Origin: Phaseolus vulgaris
Taxonomy: Eukaryota > Streptophyta > Magnoliopsida > Fabales > Fabaceae
Length of the DNA stretch: 64,000 nucleotides
Assembly (NCBI RefSeq): GCF_000499845.2
Contig: NC_023756.2
Span: forward strand, 34,246,763-34,310,762
Direction: 5' to 3'
Shown: positions 20,841 to 33,540 of the stretch, in pieces
Position numbering within the stretch: the first letter of the stretch is position 1
Layout: every line of letters starts with the position of its first letter
The notes under the pieces: generated by a model
The model's input: only the letters and a program-made list of their open reading frames with translations
Databases searched by the model: none
What the model was told of the DNA's origin: nothing
Made by a program: the position numbers and the translations under genes

Positions 20841-23470
20841 CGGTTTATAAAACTTTCTCTTTTGTTCTTTTTTCTTCAGTCTCTTCGTCTACTGCACTCT
20901 TCGACTTCTCCTCCCTCTCAGTCTCCTTCCTCTTTCTCATTGTTGCTCTCAGTCTCGTTCTCGTTCTCGGTCTCGTTCTCAGTCTCGTTCAATTGGTACG
21001 TCTCATTGTCTCGTTCCTCGCTCAAATCAAGGTAAGTCTTTCTCGTTCTCTAATATGCTCTTTATCTCGTGCATGCGACTAACATGGTGACGATGCCAAA
21101 CGCAGTTACTTGAATCTGATCTTCAGTATCACATGCTTCAAGCTGTTCTTAATCAGGTAGGGTTTTTTGTTTTTATTTTGATTTTTTTATTTATTTTCGT
21201 TTTCATTTTCGCTTCGTTTTTATTTGATTTTTGATCGACGTTGATCGTAGTGACTCTCACATTTGAACCCTTGGATTAATGTTTTTTTCGTTGCTGTTTC
21301 GTTTTTAATGATTGATTTTTGTTTGTTTTTCGTATTGAACGGCTGATAATTTTGTTTTGAGCTATTCTGTCGTTGATTTGGTACAAAATATGTTGATTCT
21401 GATGTTGGTTAATACATCTAAATACACTAAGTTAATACATGCTTAGTTCTACATAGGGTGTGTTGTGTTTCTTTTCACTCTCTCTAACATAAATAAATAC
21501 CTCATGCTAATAAATGTCATGAAAAAACAAGGATAGATATACAACCAAGATACTAACAGTAATTACAACAAAACAGTGCTTTATAGAAAATCTCGATTTC
21601 CTAGAGTACGAAGGCAAGCATAATTTGATCTTTTAAGAGAGCTCAAAACCATCTCTCAGAGGTTGCTGCTTGGAAAACAAGAAGAAGGCAATTCTTGAAG
21701 CTGAGATGAAAAAAAATAGAGGTAATACTTGATTTACCTGTTCAGTATTTAGTTTAATGTGATGCCTTTCTTATATATAATACTTGATCTATCATTTTTT
21801 CGATCTTATAATGTCATACTTGATATATCATTTTTTTGATCTTATAATGTCATACTTGATCTATTCTGTTTTGTCCTTTTATTGTCTGAGCTGAGCCAGT
21901 TTTTTTTTTGTCAGTCCATTGGTTTAAACATGATTTTGATTGTGGTGATTGAAGGAATGGTGTGGGGATGGGGGAATAAGTAGAAAAGTGTGGAGTGAAT
22001 AATATAATAGTTGGGTCGGTGCAAAGGATAAAATTCACTTCATGTGTTGGAAAATAATTATAATGTTTCAGTGTCTTTTAGGAAGCAAAACTCTTTGTTT
22101 CCTTTTCTCCATTCAGTGTGCAGTCACTGTACCATGTGACCCTTCCTACAATACCACAACAACACCCACAAAGCTAGTCATAGCTAGATCCCACTTTTGG
22201 TGCACAATCACCTTGCTCTGTTTGGCTCCTTTTGGTTAAGGCTGCAACCAAAATGTCCCTTCTCTATTCTCTAATTTTCTCAGTTCATTCTTCACAACAA
22301 AATCTAATACTTGTAAACTATCTACATATTTTAGATAAATGATTACTTGCTCCACTGTCTTCTAAATTATAACATGAGACTTTTCAATGGTTGGGCTTTT
22401 TGCTAAATGATATTGCTAAGCTATCAAGACATAGGATTATTAATAATGTGCAATGTTTATGTTAAGCAAAAGAGAATGAAAGGGATATAAAATATGACCA
22501 AGATGAACATATTTAAATTAAAGGGCTGACACACATTTACTCAACATTATTTAGCACAATGACATGAAGCTGTCTTCTATTATTCTTGTTGAAAATCAAT
22601 AGAAAATTGATTAGGAGATGAAAAAGAAGATACAATTTTACGTTTACAAGGGTTTCTATTACTCTGGTCACGAGGGCTCCTTAAATTTTTTGTCATAGAA
22701 AGATTAACAAAGATTTTATTATAAGAATTAAAGAACTAGAGAGATTGATTGAAATGAAACAAGGAACCTGTACCTGCTTTGCTTAACTGTATACTATTCA
22801 ACAACAAAAATTAACAATCTTAATACATGATTGATAAAATTAACAGAAAAGATAATGGTCTACATTATAAATAGATAACTACATCCATCATTTTTAATTG
22901 GTCAAGGTAGAATATGTCCAGGTTGATGTATGTAGTGAGTAGTCAATCTCATTGTCTTATAGAATACTTGTTAGCCTATTATGTGTTATTGGGCAACACA
23001 TATCCTATCCTCCACTGGTCTTTTCTTTTCAGTATAAACAGAAACCGGGGAGGACCAGCTTTATTAAACTAGTCATTCCCATTCTGAATTATATATAAGT
23101 GAAGCTCTAATACTACATCAAAATCAAGAGTGAATTAGGTTTAAATCAATTCTAAAAGTTAGTATGAGTTAATAATCAATCCCTTTGATCTAGTTTCTGT
23201 AAAACGAACATAAATCATCCTTGATTATATCTTCTATTTACTCTAGTATTAATATTTATTCATATCTTTGTATGTGATTGGGATACAAGATTTCTTTATC
23301 ACCATCTCCCACCGTGTATAAAAATAATTTTCCAGATATCAATTTATTTAGAATATAAACTTCTCTCTACCACATTGGTTAGTTATTTATATATGTTTAT
23401 TCAAATATGTAATATGTTACTATATGTGTCTAGTAGACAATGTACTAATTTCTTAATTTTATACTTAATT
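20841..23470. other. Non-coding, with a possible leader/exon fragment
   Basis: 20880-21010 is pyrimidine-rich with short TCTCGT-type repeats, like a plant 5' leader. It is followed by a GTAAG donor near 21031 and a possible small exon ending in a GTAGG donor (about 21105-21155). No protein family is recognised. 21170-23470 is AT-rich and no gene was seen; the 65-codon frame at 22042-22239 has no clear relative. Confidence 0.35.
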
Positions 23471-23705
23471 AGCAGGGTCTACTAGTAAAAGAAAAAGAGA
23501 CCCTACCAAATGTCTCAAGACTTATGGTTTGAAATATGAAGAGCATTTACCCGTTAAATTTAGTGCTCTTGGCCAACCTGTTGGTACTTATTGAGCACAT
23601 TGAGTAATTATCTGGGGACATTAGCTAGGAATGCACACCTAGCTCCTATGACTTTCACTACTTGGAAAAGACTAGAAGATCATGCTGAAAACATTCTTAG
23701 TACTT
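23470..23705 (+). pseudogene. En/Spm-type transposase-related fragment (N part)
   Basis: After an acceptor-like TTAGCAG the sequence encodes, with one stop, a stretch including LKYEEHLPVKFSALGQPVG and SNYLGTLARNAHLAP. This pattern (FNxxGQPxG followed by a GTLARNxHxxP block) is typical of plant transposase-related proteins of the Ptta/En/Spm group. A TGA near 23592 breaks it. A likely C-terminal piece of the same family lies at 37320-37550, on the far side of Gypsy-2. Confidence 0.6.
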
Positions 23706-25212
23706 CACTAACCTTTTATCTTCAACTATATGTAATACTTAAATTATAAAATTTATAATTGATGAGATGTAGTCCAATGTTGTTAAACTCGAGGATCGGA
23801 AAAAAATAAATAAATTTGTTACTCGACTTGTAAGAGTAAGAATAACAGTTATTGGTTTAACCAAAATAATATTCAAATTACACACAACTAAAAGTAGGTT
23901 GATAATTCATAAAAATGCATTAAACAACTAATAAACTATCCTATGTAATCCTTCCTATTATCTAACCTTCAGTGCTTCCTTCATTATAAAACAAGGTAGA
24001 AAACAGAGAGGAACAAAGAAGAACAATGGGTAGTGAGAGTGAACAACAACGAGCGACAGCAGTGGCGAGTGCAAGCATTAGAGAGCGGAGAACGACGACA
24101 AGTGTGAGAACAAACAGTGTTGCGAACGTGAATGGTGGCAAGTGTGGTGGCGAGCGATGGTTGTGGGTTTGTTTCGGGAGTTGGTTTTTTGGGGTTCTTT
24201 CTGACTTGATTACTAACCCTAGCAGAAAAGGGGACAAGTAGGAGGATTTAGACGGTCCAACAATCCTCTGATTCACCGAGCAACACGCCTACTCGCTCCT
24301 ATCTGCTATCGCTCTTATTTTTCGTTCGAGTCGCCTCGCCTTTTCCTCCAAACTCATTGAATCGTATGAGTTAAACTTGCGATCTTAACAACATTGCTCT
24401 ACATCACTGACCTCCATTGCTAGTGTTATCCAATCACCCACATGCTATTTAGACTAACTTATGCTAAGCTATAAATCATTTTATCACTAAACTTTTGATA
24501 CCTATCATGCATACCGTAGCCCTAGATGCAACAACTTGTGAATAAGTGTGTCTTGCAGTCTCCTTTTGTAGTCTCTACATAAATGACCTCCATTGCCAAT
24601 GTTAACCAATCATGCAAAAGCTATGTAAGTTAACTTAGGCTAAACTTAAAATTGTCACAACCCTCTTGCGAGCTCTAAGAGCCTTCAGGAGATTGGTGCC
24701 TCTTAGGTTAACTATAAGAAGGGGTAACTCTTATTAAAGTATTAGTCATATATATTAATAACTAGAATGAAGTTAAAGTACAAAGTTGGTTCAACATATT
24801 AAACTAAAATAATATGGAGAAAATGCATTCCAAACACTAATAATTGATAATTAGAAACACAATTAATTCATTGACACATTAACTTGTTAGATGAATTTAG
24901 TTTGAAAATCTCTTTTGATTAATTTCCATATATTATACATTTAAATTTTGGTATGGTATTTATCGATTTCCTACTCTTTTTTTACTCATTCTATCCCCAT
25001 TCATCGTGTACACTAAATGACTTTTGTCTTTGAAATGAGGAAAAAGGGAAAAAAGCAGTTCATTTAGTTCCCATTACTGACCTTGAAGAATATGCGTATG
25101 AGGCAAAACAGGAGAGAACTATTTATGCATGTCAACACCATTAATTTCATGTAATTCTTATGATAACAATTAGGAATGCTATGATCTTTAGATCAATGTT
25201 GGAGCATTGTAT
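23706..25212. other. Non-coding, with a diverged direct repeat
   Basis: A segment of about 80 bp near 24395-24475 recurs at about 24573-24653; both contain TGACCTCCATTGC and a TAACTTA(T/G)GCTAA block. The 71-codon frame at 24026-24241 is low in complexity and unlike any protein I know. The rest is AT-rich. Confidence 0.4.
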
Positions 25213-25217
25213 ATACT

Positions 25218-26104
25218 TGATCCTGCCTGTTGACCAGAACGCTGGAGCTTTGCCTCGTCAAACTTGTATCGACTTCTGCGCCGCGTCAACCTCCGTCTTT
25301 CACCGTGATTCACCTCAAGAACCTGCAAAAGAACAGAACGGCGCCGCTGCGGCCGATCACGCTCCGACGCCCAAGTCAGCGACTGAACCACCAATTACTA
25401 AGAGTAAAACTTAAGAACTCTGAAGGAACCGTGCAATGTTCTCTCCCAGTATACTCAAGACTCGCAAGCGTAAAGAAGACAATCTGAACGTGCATACCTC
25501 AGAAGTTCGTTGGAAACTCTTATATACCTGGATACTTTCTCTCTCCTGGCAGTTACACATCTAGACACGTGGCTCGCATCCAGTTGTACACGTGCCATCA
25601 TCTGGAGCATCCTTGACTTGGGCGCTACTTCCGACTCTTCTTTGGCTAAGTTACTTATTCATGATACTACTCAGTGCATAGTCGCCTTGGAGCGTGATCT
25701 CTTCTGGATGGCGAGTTCGGGTGCCTTCGTACGCACCTTCCCTGTGGTCTCGCCGGCCGCCTTCATGATCTGCACCACCTGTTTCACCGTATATGCTCAA
25801 GTAAGCTGTCCCCTGACCTCATCCTCTGGCCAGCTGGGAAATGTCTATCTGCCTTCACCTTTGGCGATGTCCTTGTTTCGGCGATCTCTAATCACTTGGT
25901 CGCCTGGGTTTACATCTGGCGACTTCATCTTTAACCCGGTGACCGCCGGTTCTGGTGTGCTGGAGATCGGAGCACGCCAACTTAATAACTGGCGACTACA
26001 CGAGCCCCCCGACTTCCTTCCCTTCTGCCAGCCAGGAGTCCTATCAACACGCCTATACAATAGCTTGATGCCACGTCATTATTTCCGACTACCAGGGCGG
26101 TACA
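25218..26104 (-). repeat. Gypsy-2 3' LTR (left)
   Basis: 887 bp, TGATCCTGCC to GGCGGTACA on the plus strand. It is followed by a pyrimidine-rich stretch (AAGTCCCCCAGTC), which is the polypurine tract of the minus-strand element. Confidence 0.95.
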
Positions 26105-26457
26105 CAAGTCCCCCAGTCTTAAGCGAAGACTTGTCCAGCGAAAAGACTAAAGGAGTCACGTCAATACCGATCTACGTGGCGCTGACGCAGAATTCCAAAC
26201 GTTTGTACTTTCTGCTTTCCTGACGCTCCACCAAACACTCCTCCAATCGCTCGACACGTGGCTTCATCAACGGTTACCCTTAATTGTCGTTTGCGCTTCC
26301 AAAACCCATTCGAAAAACCCTTAAACCCATTTCACTTCTACTGTTCCATCACTTCTTTGCTTTCTCAAACGCTTCAAGCTTCTTCTGCAAAAACTCACGA
26401 CGCTCTGCAACCTCCTGAATCCTCAACTTCCTTCATCGTTCTTCCGATCATAAAAAG

Positions 26458-26689
26458 GTACTCCCTTTACTTCTTCTGCTGATTTTTCCTGCATTTTAAC
26501 CGATTCGCATCATCCATTAACTATCTGGTGCATACGCTGTGGGCTGTTTCTTCTATTTCTCCTTTCTCGTAACTTAGGGCTTCGTCTTCGTTACAACGAA
26601 CCTTCGTTCGTTCGTTTTTCACCCTTTTTTCACGATCGAGTCAGCCTCTGCGGACCCTGATCACCTTTCCTTTTCTTTTTCCTTTGCAG
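26458..26689 (+). other. Possible leader intron of the Gypsy-2 antisense gene
   Basis: The donor is TAAAAAG|GTACTC. The acceptor TTTGCAG follows a pyrimidine tract and lies 8 bases before the ATG at 26698. Gypsy-1 has a similar donor (AAAG|GTTAGT) in its leader. Inferred from sequence only. Confidence 0.45.
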
Positions 26690-26697
26690 TTTCCGCG

Positions 26698-29274
26698 ATG
26701 GCTCGAACAAAGACCACCGCGAATCCTCCTCCCTCGTCACGAAACCCTTCGTCTCAAGCTCACAACGCACCACGAGCACCTGGTGCTTCTTCTTCCCAGG
26801 CTGAGAGGCCTGCAACCTCCCACCCTAACCTGGCTCAGGCTACTCCCCTAGTCGCCGGAGGAGCCTCCATTCCTTCCCCAGACTTCAAAAAGCTATACCC
26901 CTGGGCCAGCTCGGCACTGCTGAAAGAAACGTCCTCGATAAACTCCGAAACGGCGGTACTCCGACTAAGGAAAGGGGATCAGTCGGATCTTTCCTTTCAC
27001 AAGGAGCATGACAACAAGGTGACCGTGCTGCCTTGCCACCCTGAGGAGCCGATTTGTGCTGACGACAAAGTGAGCGGTGGCGAGTCGTTCTGCTTCCTCT
27101 ACACAACGTTATTCAAGAAGGTGAAGCTCCGACTTCCCTTCACCCGTTTCGAGCGAGAGCTGCTAACCGAGCTCGATATCGCCCCCGCCCAGCTTCATCC
27201 CAACAGCTGGGCGTTCGTAAGGGCGTTCCAGATCATGTGCGACCATCTGGGGCTGCCAGCGTCAGTGGACGTTTTTCTTTTTCTTTTTAAAGCCAAACAC
27301 CCGGGAGATCGCTTGTGGGTGAGTCTGAACGGAATTGCTGGGAGGTCGATCCTCTTTATCTTCCAGCAATCCTACAAGGATTGGAAGGGCAAATTTGTCC
27401 AAGTACGCCAAAACGACCAGGATGCCTCGATGCTCGACGGGTTTCCCTTGTACTGGGTAAACAAGGGAAACAAAGACGCCAAGGGAAGCTTCAGGATGCC
27501 AAGAAGTCCTGACAGCATGGGTGCTTTGGACAAGGATTTGTGCCTCTTCTGGAAGAGCGTGGCAGGCGCCAATATCACCTTCCTCACCACTGCGCTTATC
27601 TCCTTCGAGTTCTTCGAAGATCAACTCGAAGTTCGCATAGGTTAGAGCTCACATCAGTGTCTAAGTCATTACACTTGACGTTACTTCTGCTAATTGTTTC
27701 TGGGCGTCTTGTCTGTTGTGCACAAGACTTTGGTTTTATTTTCTGCACCACTTATCTGCTTTTGTTGCATACTGACTTATGTGTTTATCCTTCTCTCTGA
27801 GCTAACCCATGTATCTTTGTATTATGCAGATCGTATGTTGGGCAAGGGAAAACTGGCTGAACTGAGGGCGCTCGCCCGAGCCCATGGGTTGGCGTCGGGT
27901 TCCCAGACCGTGCCAAATTCAGTGGTGGAGATCGCTGCTGCCCAGGGCAGATCGCCCCCTAAAGGCCCAACTCCTTCAGAGGCCCAGCCCGCCCAACAGC
28001 GCAAAAAGCTCTTCCTCAGGAAGCCAAAGAGGAAAACCCCTCAGGTGGTCCAAGAGGATGACGAAGAAGATGATGAGGCGACTGAAGATGGCCTTATCAC
28101 CAAGAGGAAGAGGGTGGCGCCTTCTTCACCACCTTCCACACCAGCTCCACCTCCCACACTGCTTCCTGCTCCAGCTCCCACCTCGCCAGTCCAAGCAGTT
28201 CCTCTGGCATCTGCACCTCCTGTGGTTGAGGCCGCCGAGCCCAACTTCATGGAGAACTCCCCGAGCGCCTCCACGCCCTATGTATCAGCTGGAGGGGGCC
28301 CTCCTTCAAACGCCTCAACCGCAGATGCTGCACCAGGCGGGGATGAAGGTGCTCACAACTCGCCTATCATCATCACCGAATCCCCGACGTTGCCACCACG
28401 CCAAGAAGCACCCATTCAACAACCAACTCAAGAAGGTGGCGGTGAGAACCAACAACAAGCTCCCCTGGTGCCCCCACGAGCAAACCTCTCACTTGAGGTA
28501 AAAAGGGTGTGGGAACCCTTCTCAGCAAAACTCAAGATGATGGCGGAGGACTTCCCCTCCATCATTTCCAAAGCTGTGGAGAGTTCCAACAAGAAGCTCC
28601 AGGATGACATCTCCGTGCTCCAAGAGGAGAATCGCCTAATCAGGATCGAGGCGGAGAAGTTATCCTGCAATCTCATGCTCGCGGAGCTCGAGCACTCCTG
28701 AGTGGAGGATGCCATGAGCACCGAGCTTCGGGAGGCACGCAAGGAGGCCACCGATTTATGCCATAAGGTGCAGCTCTTAGCTCAAGAGAAGATCGAGCTG
28801 GAGAGCAAGCTGGTCCCTTATCGCGTCAAAGTGGCTGACCTGGAGGCGTTGATCAAAGCGGATGCCACCAAGGTAAAAACCCTCGAGAAGAGGTCAGCCG
28901 ATCGGGAGGTCTTCTTGGGGAAGGTCGAAAAGGAGAGAGACGACACCATGGCCAAACTCGCCGAGGCCAAAGAGGAGCATGGGAAGATCACCACACAGCT
29001 GGCCCAAGCGCAGGCGGAATCCAAGAAGGTTACTGAAGACCTTCTTCAAGCTCGGGAAACAATCGAAGAACTCAAGAAACAAGCTGAAGAGCTGAAGCAG
29101 CAGAACAAAGAAACAGATTGAAGAACTTGAGCTGAGCTCCGCCCAGATTCTCGCTGTTGGATTCGAGGCTGCCCGAGAACAATTCGCCTGTCTGTACCCT
29201 GACTTAGATCTTTCCATGGTGTCGCTGAACAACGAGGTGGTGGACGGGAAGGTTGTCCCTTCTGAAGACTAGCT
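26698..29274 (+). pseudogene. Gypsy-2 antisense gene (aORF), two exons, broken
   Basis: Exon 1 (26698-27640) starts at a good ATG and encodes 314 residues: a Ser/Pro/Ala-rich start, then a domain with FCFLYTTLFKKVKLRLPF, LHPNSWAFVRAFQIMCDHLG and a LYWVNK region, comparable to 'putative gypsy type transposon' proteins. The 189-bp intron (27641-27829) joins exon 2 in phase 1. Exon 2 has an acidic/Lys segment that may act as a nuclear signal (KKLFLRKPKRK), a long Pro/Ala linker, and a Glu/Lys-rich coiled coil from about 28500 to 29110. A TGA at 28699-28701 and a frameshift near 29105-29120 break it. The last frame ends at TAG 29272-29274 with EVVDGKVVP. The intact ancestor would be near 800 residues. 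Function unknown. Confidence 0.8.
27641..27829 (+). other. Intron in the Gypsy-2 antisense gene
   Basis: The donor is GCATAG|GTTAGAG; the acceptor is TATTATGCAG|ATCG after a T-rich tract. The frame ahead of the donor ends one base into a codon and the exon after the acceptor completes it, so both long frames join cleanly. Confidence 0.75.
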
Positions 29275-30480
29275 GCTCGCTGCTTCCTTCACCACTTACT
29301 CATCTGCCTCTCTCTTACCCAATTTGCTTGTAACAAATTTTCCCTTTTCTGCTCATGTATCTTGAACTGATTATACTTTATTATAAAGTCTTTGTGCTTC
29401 TTCTTGCAACTTCTCTGTCTGCTTTATCTTTCCTCACTTCAACGAAATTAACTTAGTAACTTTGTAAGCGCAATCGTATACTATCCGCCTCGAACCATCA
29501 GTTTTCGAACAATAACACTCTAACAACTTGTAACCACAGGGTACTGAACCTTAGCGCGAAATCGCTCTTCAAATAACGAACCTCAACCCAACTAATGGCT
29601 CAAGACACAGCTCATCTGACCTGCCTTATCAAAACGGGTCTTGACTTTCTCGCTATTGCTTGAATTTCTCCTGGTCGCCAAAGACTCTTGGCGATATCAA
29701 CTTCCTCCTGCCTTCACAACTTGGCCATTGTTTCTTTATCTGGGGGTAGAGGCGCCTTTCGGATCCTTCTCTACCTCCCTGAGCTTTAGAACAAAAGACC
29801 GGGTGGCTAGGCGTTCTCTTCGAACCTACCTTAGCCACCCTCCAAACTTCTTCCACCCTTTACACCATACCTGAACTCGTTCGAGACGAGAAGGATTTTA
29901 TCTTGCCTGAACTCGCTCATCGGCGAGAAGGTCTTTATCTCGGGCCTCTACATTGCCCCAGGGGTTACATCTTCTCTCCCCCAGAAACACTGAGGACTTT
30001 TTGCTGGTGCCTCTACATTGCCCCAGAGGCTACATCTTCTCTCCTCTGGGAGCACTGAGAACTTTTTACTCTTCCTCGCCTGCACTCGCTCGACGGCGAG
30101 GAGGTCTTTATCTCGCCTCAGGACGCGCGAGGGCGTTGAGGTCTTTTATCTGGTGCCTCCGATCGCCGAAAGACGATGAGGACTTTAACTTTTAACTGAG
30201 GTCGCCAATCGCCGAAAGACGATGGGGACTTAGAAACTTTTTAGAAAGCATGCACCATAACTTTAACTCGCCTTAAATCACATATAAGTGATAGGGTCTT
30301 TCTTCAAAACTTTCGGAAAACAACAAGCATGCAATCTAAAACAACTTTAAGCTTCGAAAACTCTTCTTTATTGGGCGGCCTCATTAAAAACCCTCCTTAG
30401 GGAAAAAAGAGTGCCCCCTCCAAACTGTTTTAACAGAAACATTGTAAAGCTCTTCGTGTTTGTTTTTACTTACAAAGTTC
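29275..30480. repeat. Gypsy-2 untranslated region with tandem repeats
   Basis: Non-coding sequence between the antisense gene and the integrase end. From 29870 to 30235 it holds interleaved short repeats: CCTGAACTCG...GAGAAGG units at 29870 and 29906 with a relative at 30079; 65-bp units starting GCCTCTACATTGCCCCAG at 29944 and 30009; and CGCCGAAAGACGATG units near 30162 and 30211. It matches the Gypsy-1 repeat block in position but not in sequence. Confidence 0.85.
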
Positions 30481-33400
30481 TTAACTGTAATATAACTTGA
30501 GGTGCGTGGCGTTCCAAGTGCGAGGAATCGCCCCTCCTTCCAATGTCTCTAGGCGGTAGGCGCCGTTCCCGAGTGCTTCGGTTATTCTGAACGGTCCCGT
30601 CCACTTAGGCGACAGCTTATTCTCCATCTCGTACTGGTGGGCCTTCCTCATCACCAGGTCGCCCTCTCTGAACTGTCTTGGCATCACCTTCGAGTTATAT
30701 CTTCGTTCAATCCTTCTCTTCACCGCCTCAGCTTTCAATCTCGCCTCCTCCCTGACCTCATCCAGCAAATCCAGATTCAGCCTTCTTTCCTCATTCGAGT
30801 CTTCCGCTACAAAATTCTGGAATCTCGGCAAGCTCTCTTGGATTTCTACTGGAATCATTGCGTCGAATCCATAGACCTGGCTGAACGGGGTCTCATGGGT
30901 TCCTGACTGCTCGGTGGTGTGGTAAGCTCAGACTATACGGGGTACCTCCTCAGCCCAGCTTCCTTTGGCTTTCTCTAGCCTTCTCTTCAAACCTCTTAGC
31001 AACACCCGATTGGCTGACTCTACTTGGCCATTCGTCTGAGGGTGCTCGACGGATGCAAATACTTGTTGAATTCCCACCCCTTCGCACAGCTTCTTCAACA
31101 GGTGACTTGCAAACTGAGTCCCGTTGTCCGACACCAGGCGCTTGGGCACACCAAACCGGCACACAATGTTCTTCCACACGAAACCCTCGATCTTGTGTGC
31201 GGTGATCTGGGCCACTGGTTCTGCTTCGATCCACTTGGTGAAATATTCAATCGCCACCACCAAGTACTTCATCTGCCTGATCGCCAGCGAGAATGGTCCT
31301 AGGATGTCGATTCCCCATGTATGAAACGGCCAAGGGTTGTAAATCGACTTCAACTCCTCGGGAGGCGCCTTGTGCCAATCGGCGTGCTGCTGGCATTGTT
31401 TGCAGCACTGCGCATACTTCTTGCAATCTTCTCTCATTGTTGGCCAGTAGTAACCTGCACGGAGAGTCCTTGCGGCCAGAGCTCGACTCCCGACGTGGCT
31501 TCCGCATATCCCTTCATGGAGCTCTGCCATAATTCTCGTACATTTCTCGCCATGCACACATTCCAGGAGTGGGTGAGTGAACCCAAACCTATACAACTCG
31601 CCATCAATCATTGTGAACTTGCTAGAGTTCTTCTTTATCTTCCTAGCCTCCGTCGGATCCAGCGGGAGAAGGCCATCCGCCAGACACTGTTTGTACTGCG
31701 TCACCCAGGTGTCTGGCTCATGGGTCGCGCAGACCTGCGTCATGTTCACCCACTCCTCCCGACATGCTCTTATTCTCGGCGATCTCAAGGTTTCTTGAGT
31801 CAAAGACCTGTGACTCCTTGCCGCTTTCTCCGTCGATTTGCGTATCTGAAGAACCAGGTGATCTGCCACAAATGCTCTAGTCTTCAGAGTTTCTTGAATC
31901 ACCGTCCTCTGCCTACCCCCTTTGCCTGAACTAGCGAGCTTGGCTAGCAAGTCAGCTCGGGCATTCTGCTCCCTGGGCACATGCACCACTTCAAAGGAGA
32001 CAAAGGAACTCTTCAATTCCTGTACAAACTCCAGGTAAGCCGCCATCTGTGGATCTTTAGCCTGGAACTCGCCTGTTACTTGTCCCGTGACTAACAGCGA
32101 GTCACTCTTAGCCATCAGCACCCTGGCTCCCATCTCCTTAGCCAGCAAGATACCGGCGATCAGCGCCTCATATTCTGCTTGATTGTTGCTGGCCTTGAAG
32201 GCAAACCTCAAAGATTGTTCGATCAGCACGCCGTTGGGTCCCTCCAAGATGACTCCAGCACCGCTACCTTGCTGGTTCGACGATCCGTCCACCGAAAGCA
32301 CCCAACGGAAATCAGCCCCTTCAACTCGTGCCGCTTTAGACGAGAGCTCGACCACGAAGTCTGCGAAGATTTGTCCCTTGATCGGACCTCGGGGCTCATA
32401 CTTAATATCGAACTCCGACAGCTCCACTGCCCACTTCACCATCCTTCCCGCAACATCGGGCTTCTTCAAGACCTTCTGGATGGGCAGGTCGGTCATCACC
32501 AGTATCGTGAAGCTATGGAAATAGTGGCGTAACCTCCTTGCCGAAAAGACTACTGCCAGTGCAGCCTTCTCCAGGGCCTGATATCTCGTTTCGGGGTCCT
32601 GCAGCACTTTACTAACCAAATAAATGGGCTTTTGAGCCTGATCTTGGTCCTGGGCGAGCACCGCACTCACCGCCCTCTCAGTTACAGCAAAATACAACCT
32701 GAGAGGGGTTCCCATCAGTGGTTTGCACAAAACCGGCGGGCTCGCCAGATACTCCTTAAGCTTGACGAAGGCTTCCTCACACTCCTTCGTCCAGGCAAAT
32801 TTGTTATTCCGCCTTAAACACTGGAAATATGGATGGCCCTTCTCTCCGCTAGCCGACACGAAGCGAGACAGGTCGGCCATCCGACCTGTAAGCTGCTGTA
32901 CTTCCTTCACGGTGGCCGGGCTCCTCATCGCCAAGATGGCGGCGCACTTGTCGGGGTTGGCCTCTATTCCTCTTTCAGTTAAGAGGAAGCCCAAGAACTT
33001 CCCAGCCTCCACGCCAAAGATGCACTTCTCGGGATTCAGCTTCAACCTAAACTTGGCGATCGTAGTGAACAATTCCTCCAAGTCCGCAACGTGCTTGCTT
33101 TTCTCTGGCGAGGTCACGACCATGTCATCCACGTACGCTTGCACATTTCTTCCCAGCATTGGTGCAAGTACTCGATCAATCAACCTCTGGTACGTGGCCC
33201 CTGCGTTCTTCAGCCCAAAAGGCATCACCTTGTAGCAGTAGCACGACCTCTCGGTCATGAAGGCAGTCTTTTCTTCATCCATGGGATGCATCTTGATCTG
33301 GTTATACCCCGAGAAAGCATCCAGGAAACTCAGCAACTTACACCCTGCAGCACTGTCCACCAGGGCGTCTATGCTTGGCAAAGGATACGAATCCTTTGGG

Positions 33401-33540
33401 CAAGCCTTGTTCAGATCAGTGAAATCGACGCACATGCGCCACTTCCCATTGCTCTTCTTCACCAGTACGACATTGGCCAGCCAATCAGGGTACTGCACCT
33501 CCCGGATATGGCCTGCAGCGAGGAGTTTTGTGTTTCGTCT
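30481..33540 (-). pseudogene. Gypsy-2 reverse transcriptase, RNase H and integrase
   Basis: A nearly intact 1000-residue frame. RT: MCVDFTDLNKACPKDSYPLP, FLDAFSGYNQIKM, FGLKNAGATYQRLID and YVDD (33124-33135). RNase H: LSVDGSSNQQGSG, NNQAEYEALIAG and AKSDSLLV give the acidic residues. Integrase: GSHVGSRALA and QCCKQCQQH for the zinc site, then WGIDILGPF, VSDNGTQF and TNGQVESANR for the D-D-E triad. The C-terminal domain ends with GPFRI and GNGAYRLE near 30560. The only break inside is TGA at 30928-30930 (Trp expected). A frameshift near 33530 separates it from protease. Confidence 0.9.

Noticed and set aside
24026..24241. 71-codon open frame with a Kozak-like start
   Set aside because: Ser/Thr/Arg-rich low complexity without relatives; no splice or promoter support.
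25510..26223. 237-codon open frame in the Gypsy-2 left LTR (also 36563-37222 in the right LTR)
   Set aside because: It is present in both LTRs simply because the LTRs are copies. It has no known domain and codon use does not look protein-coding. It may deserve a check if LTR transcripts are found.
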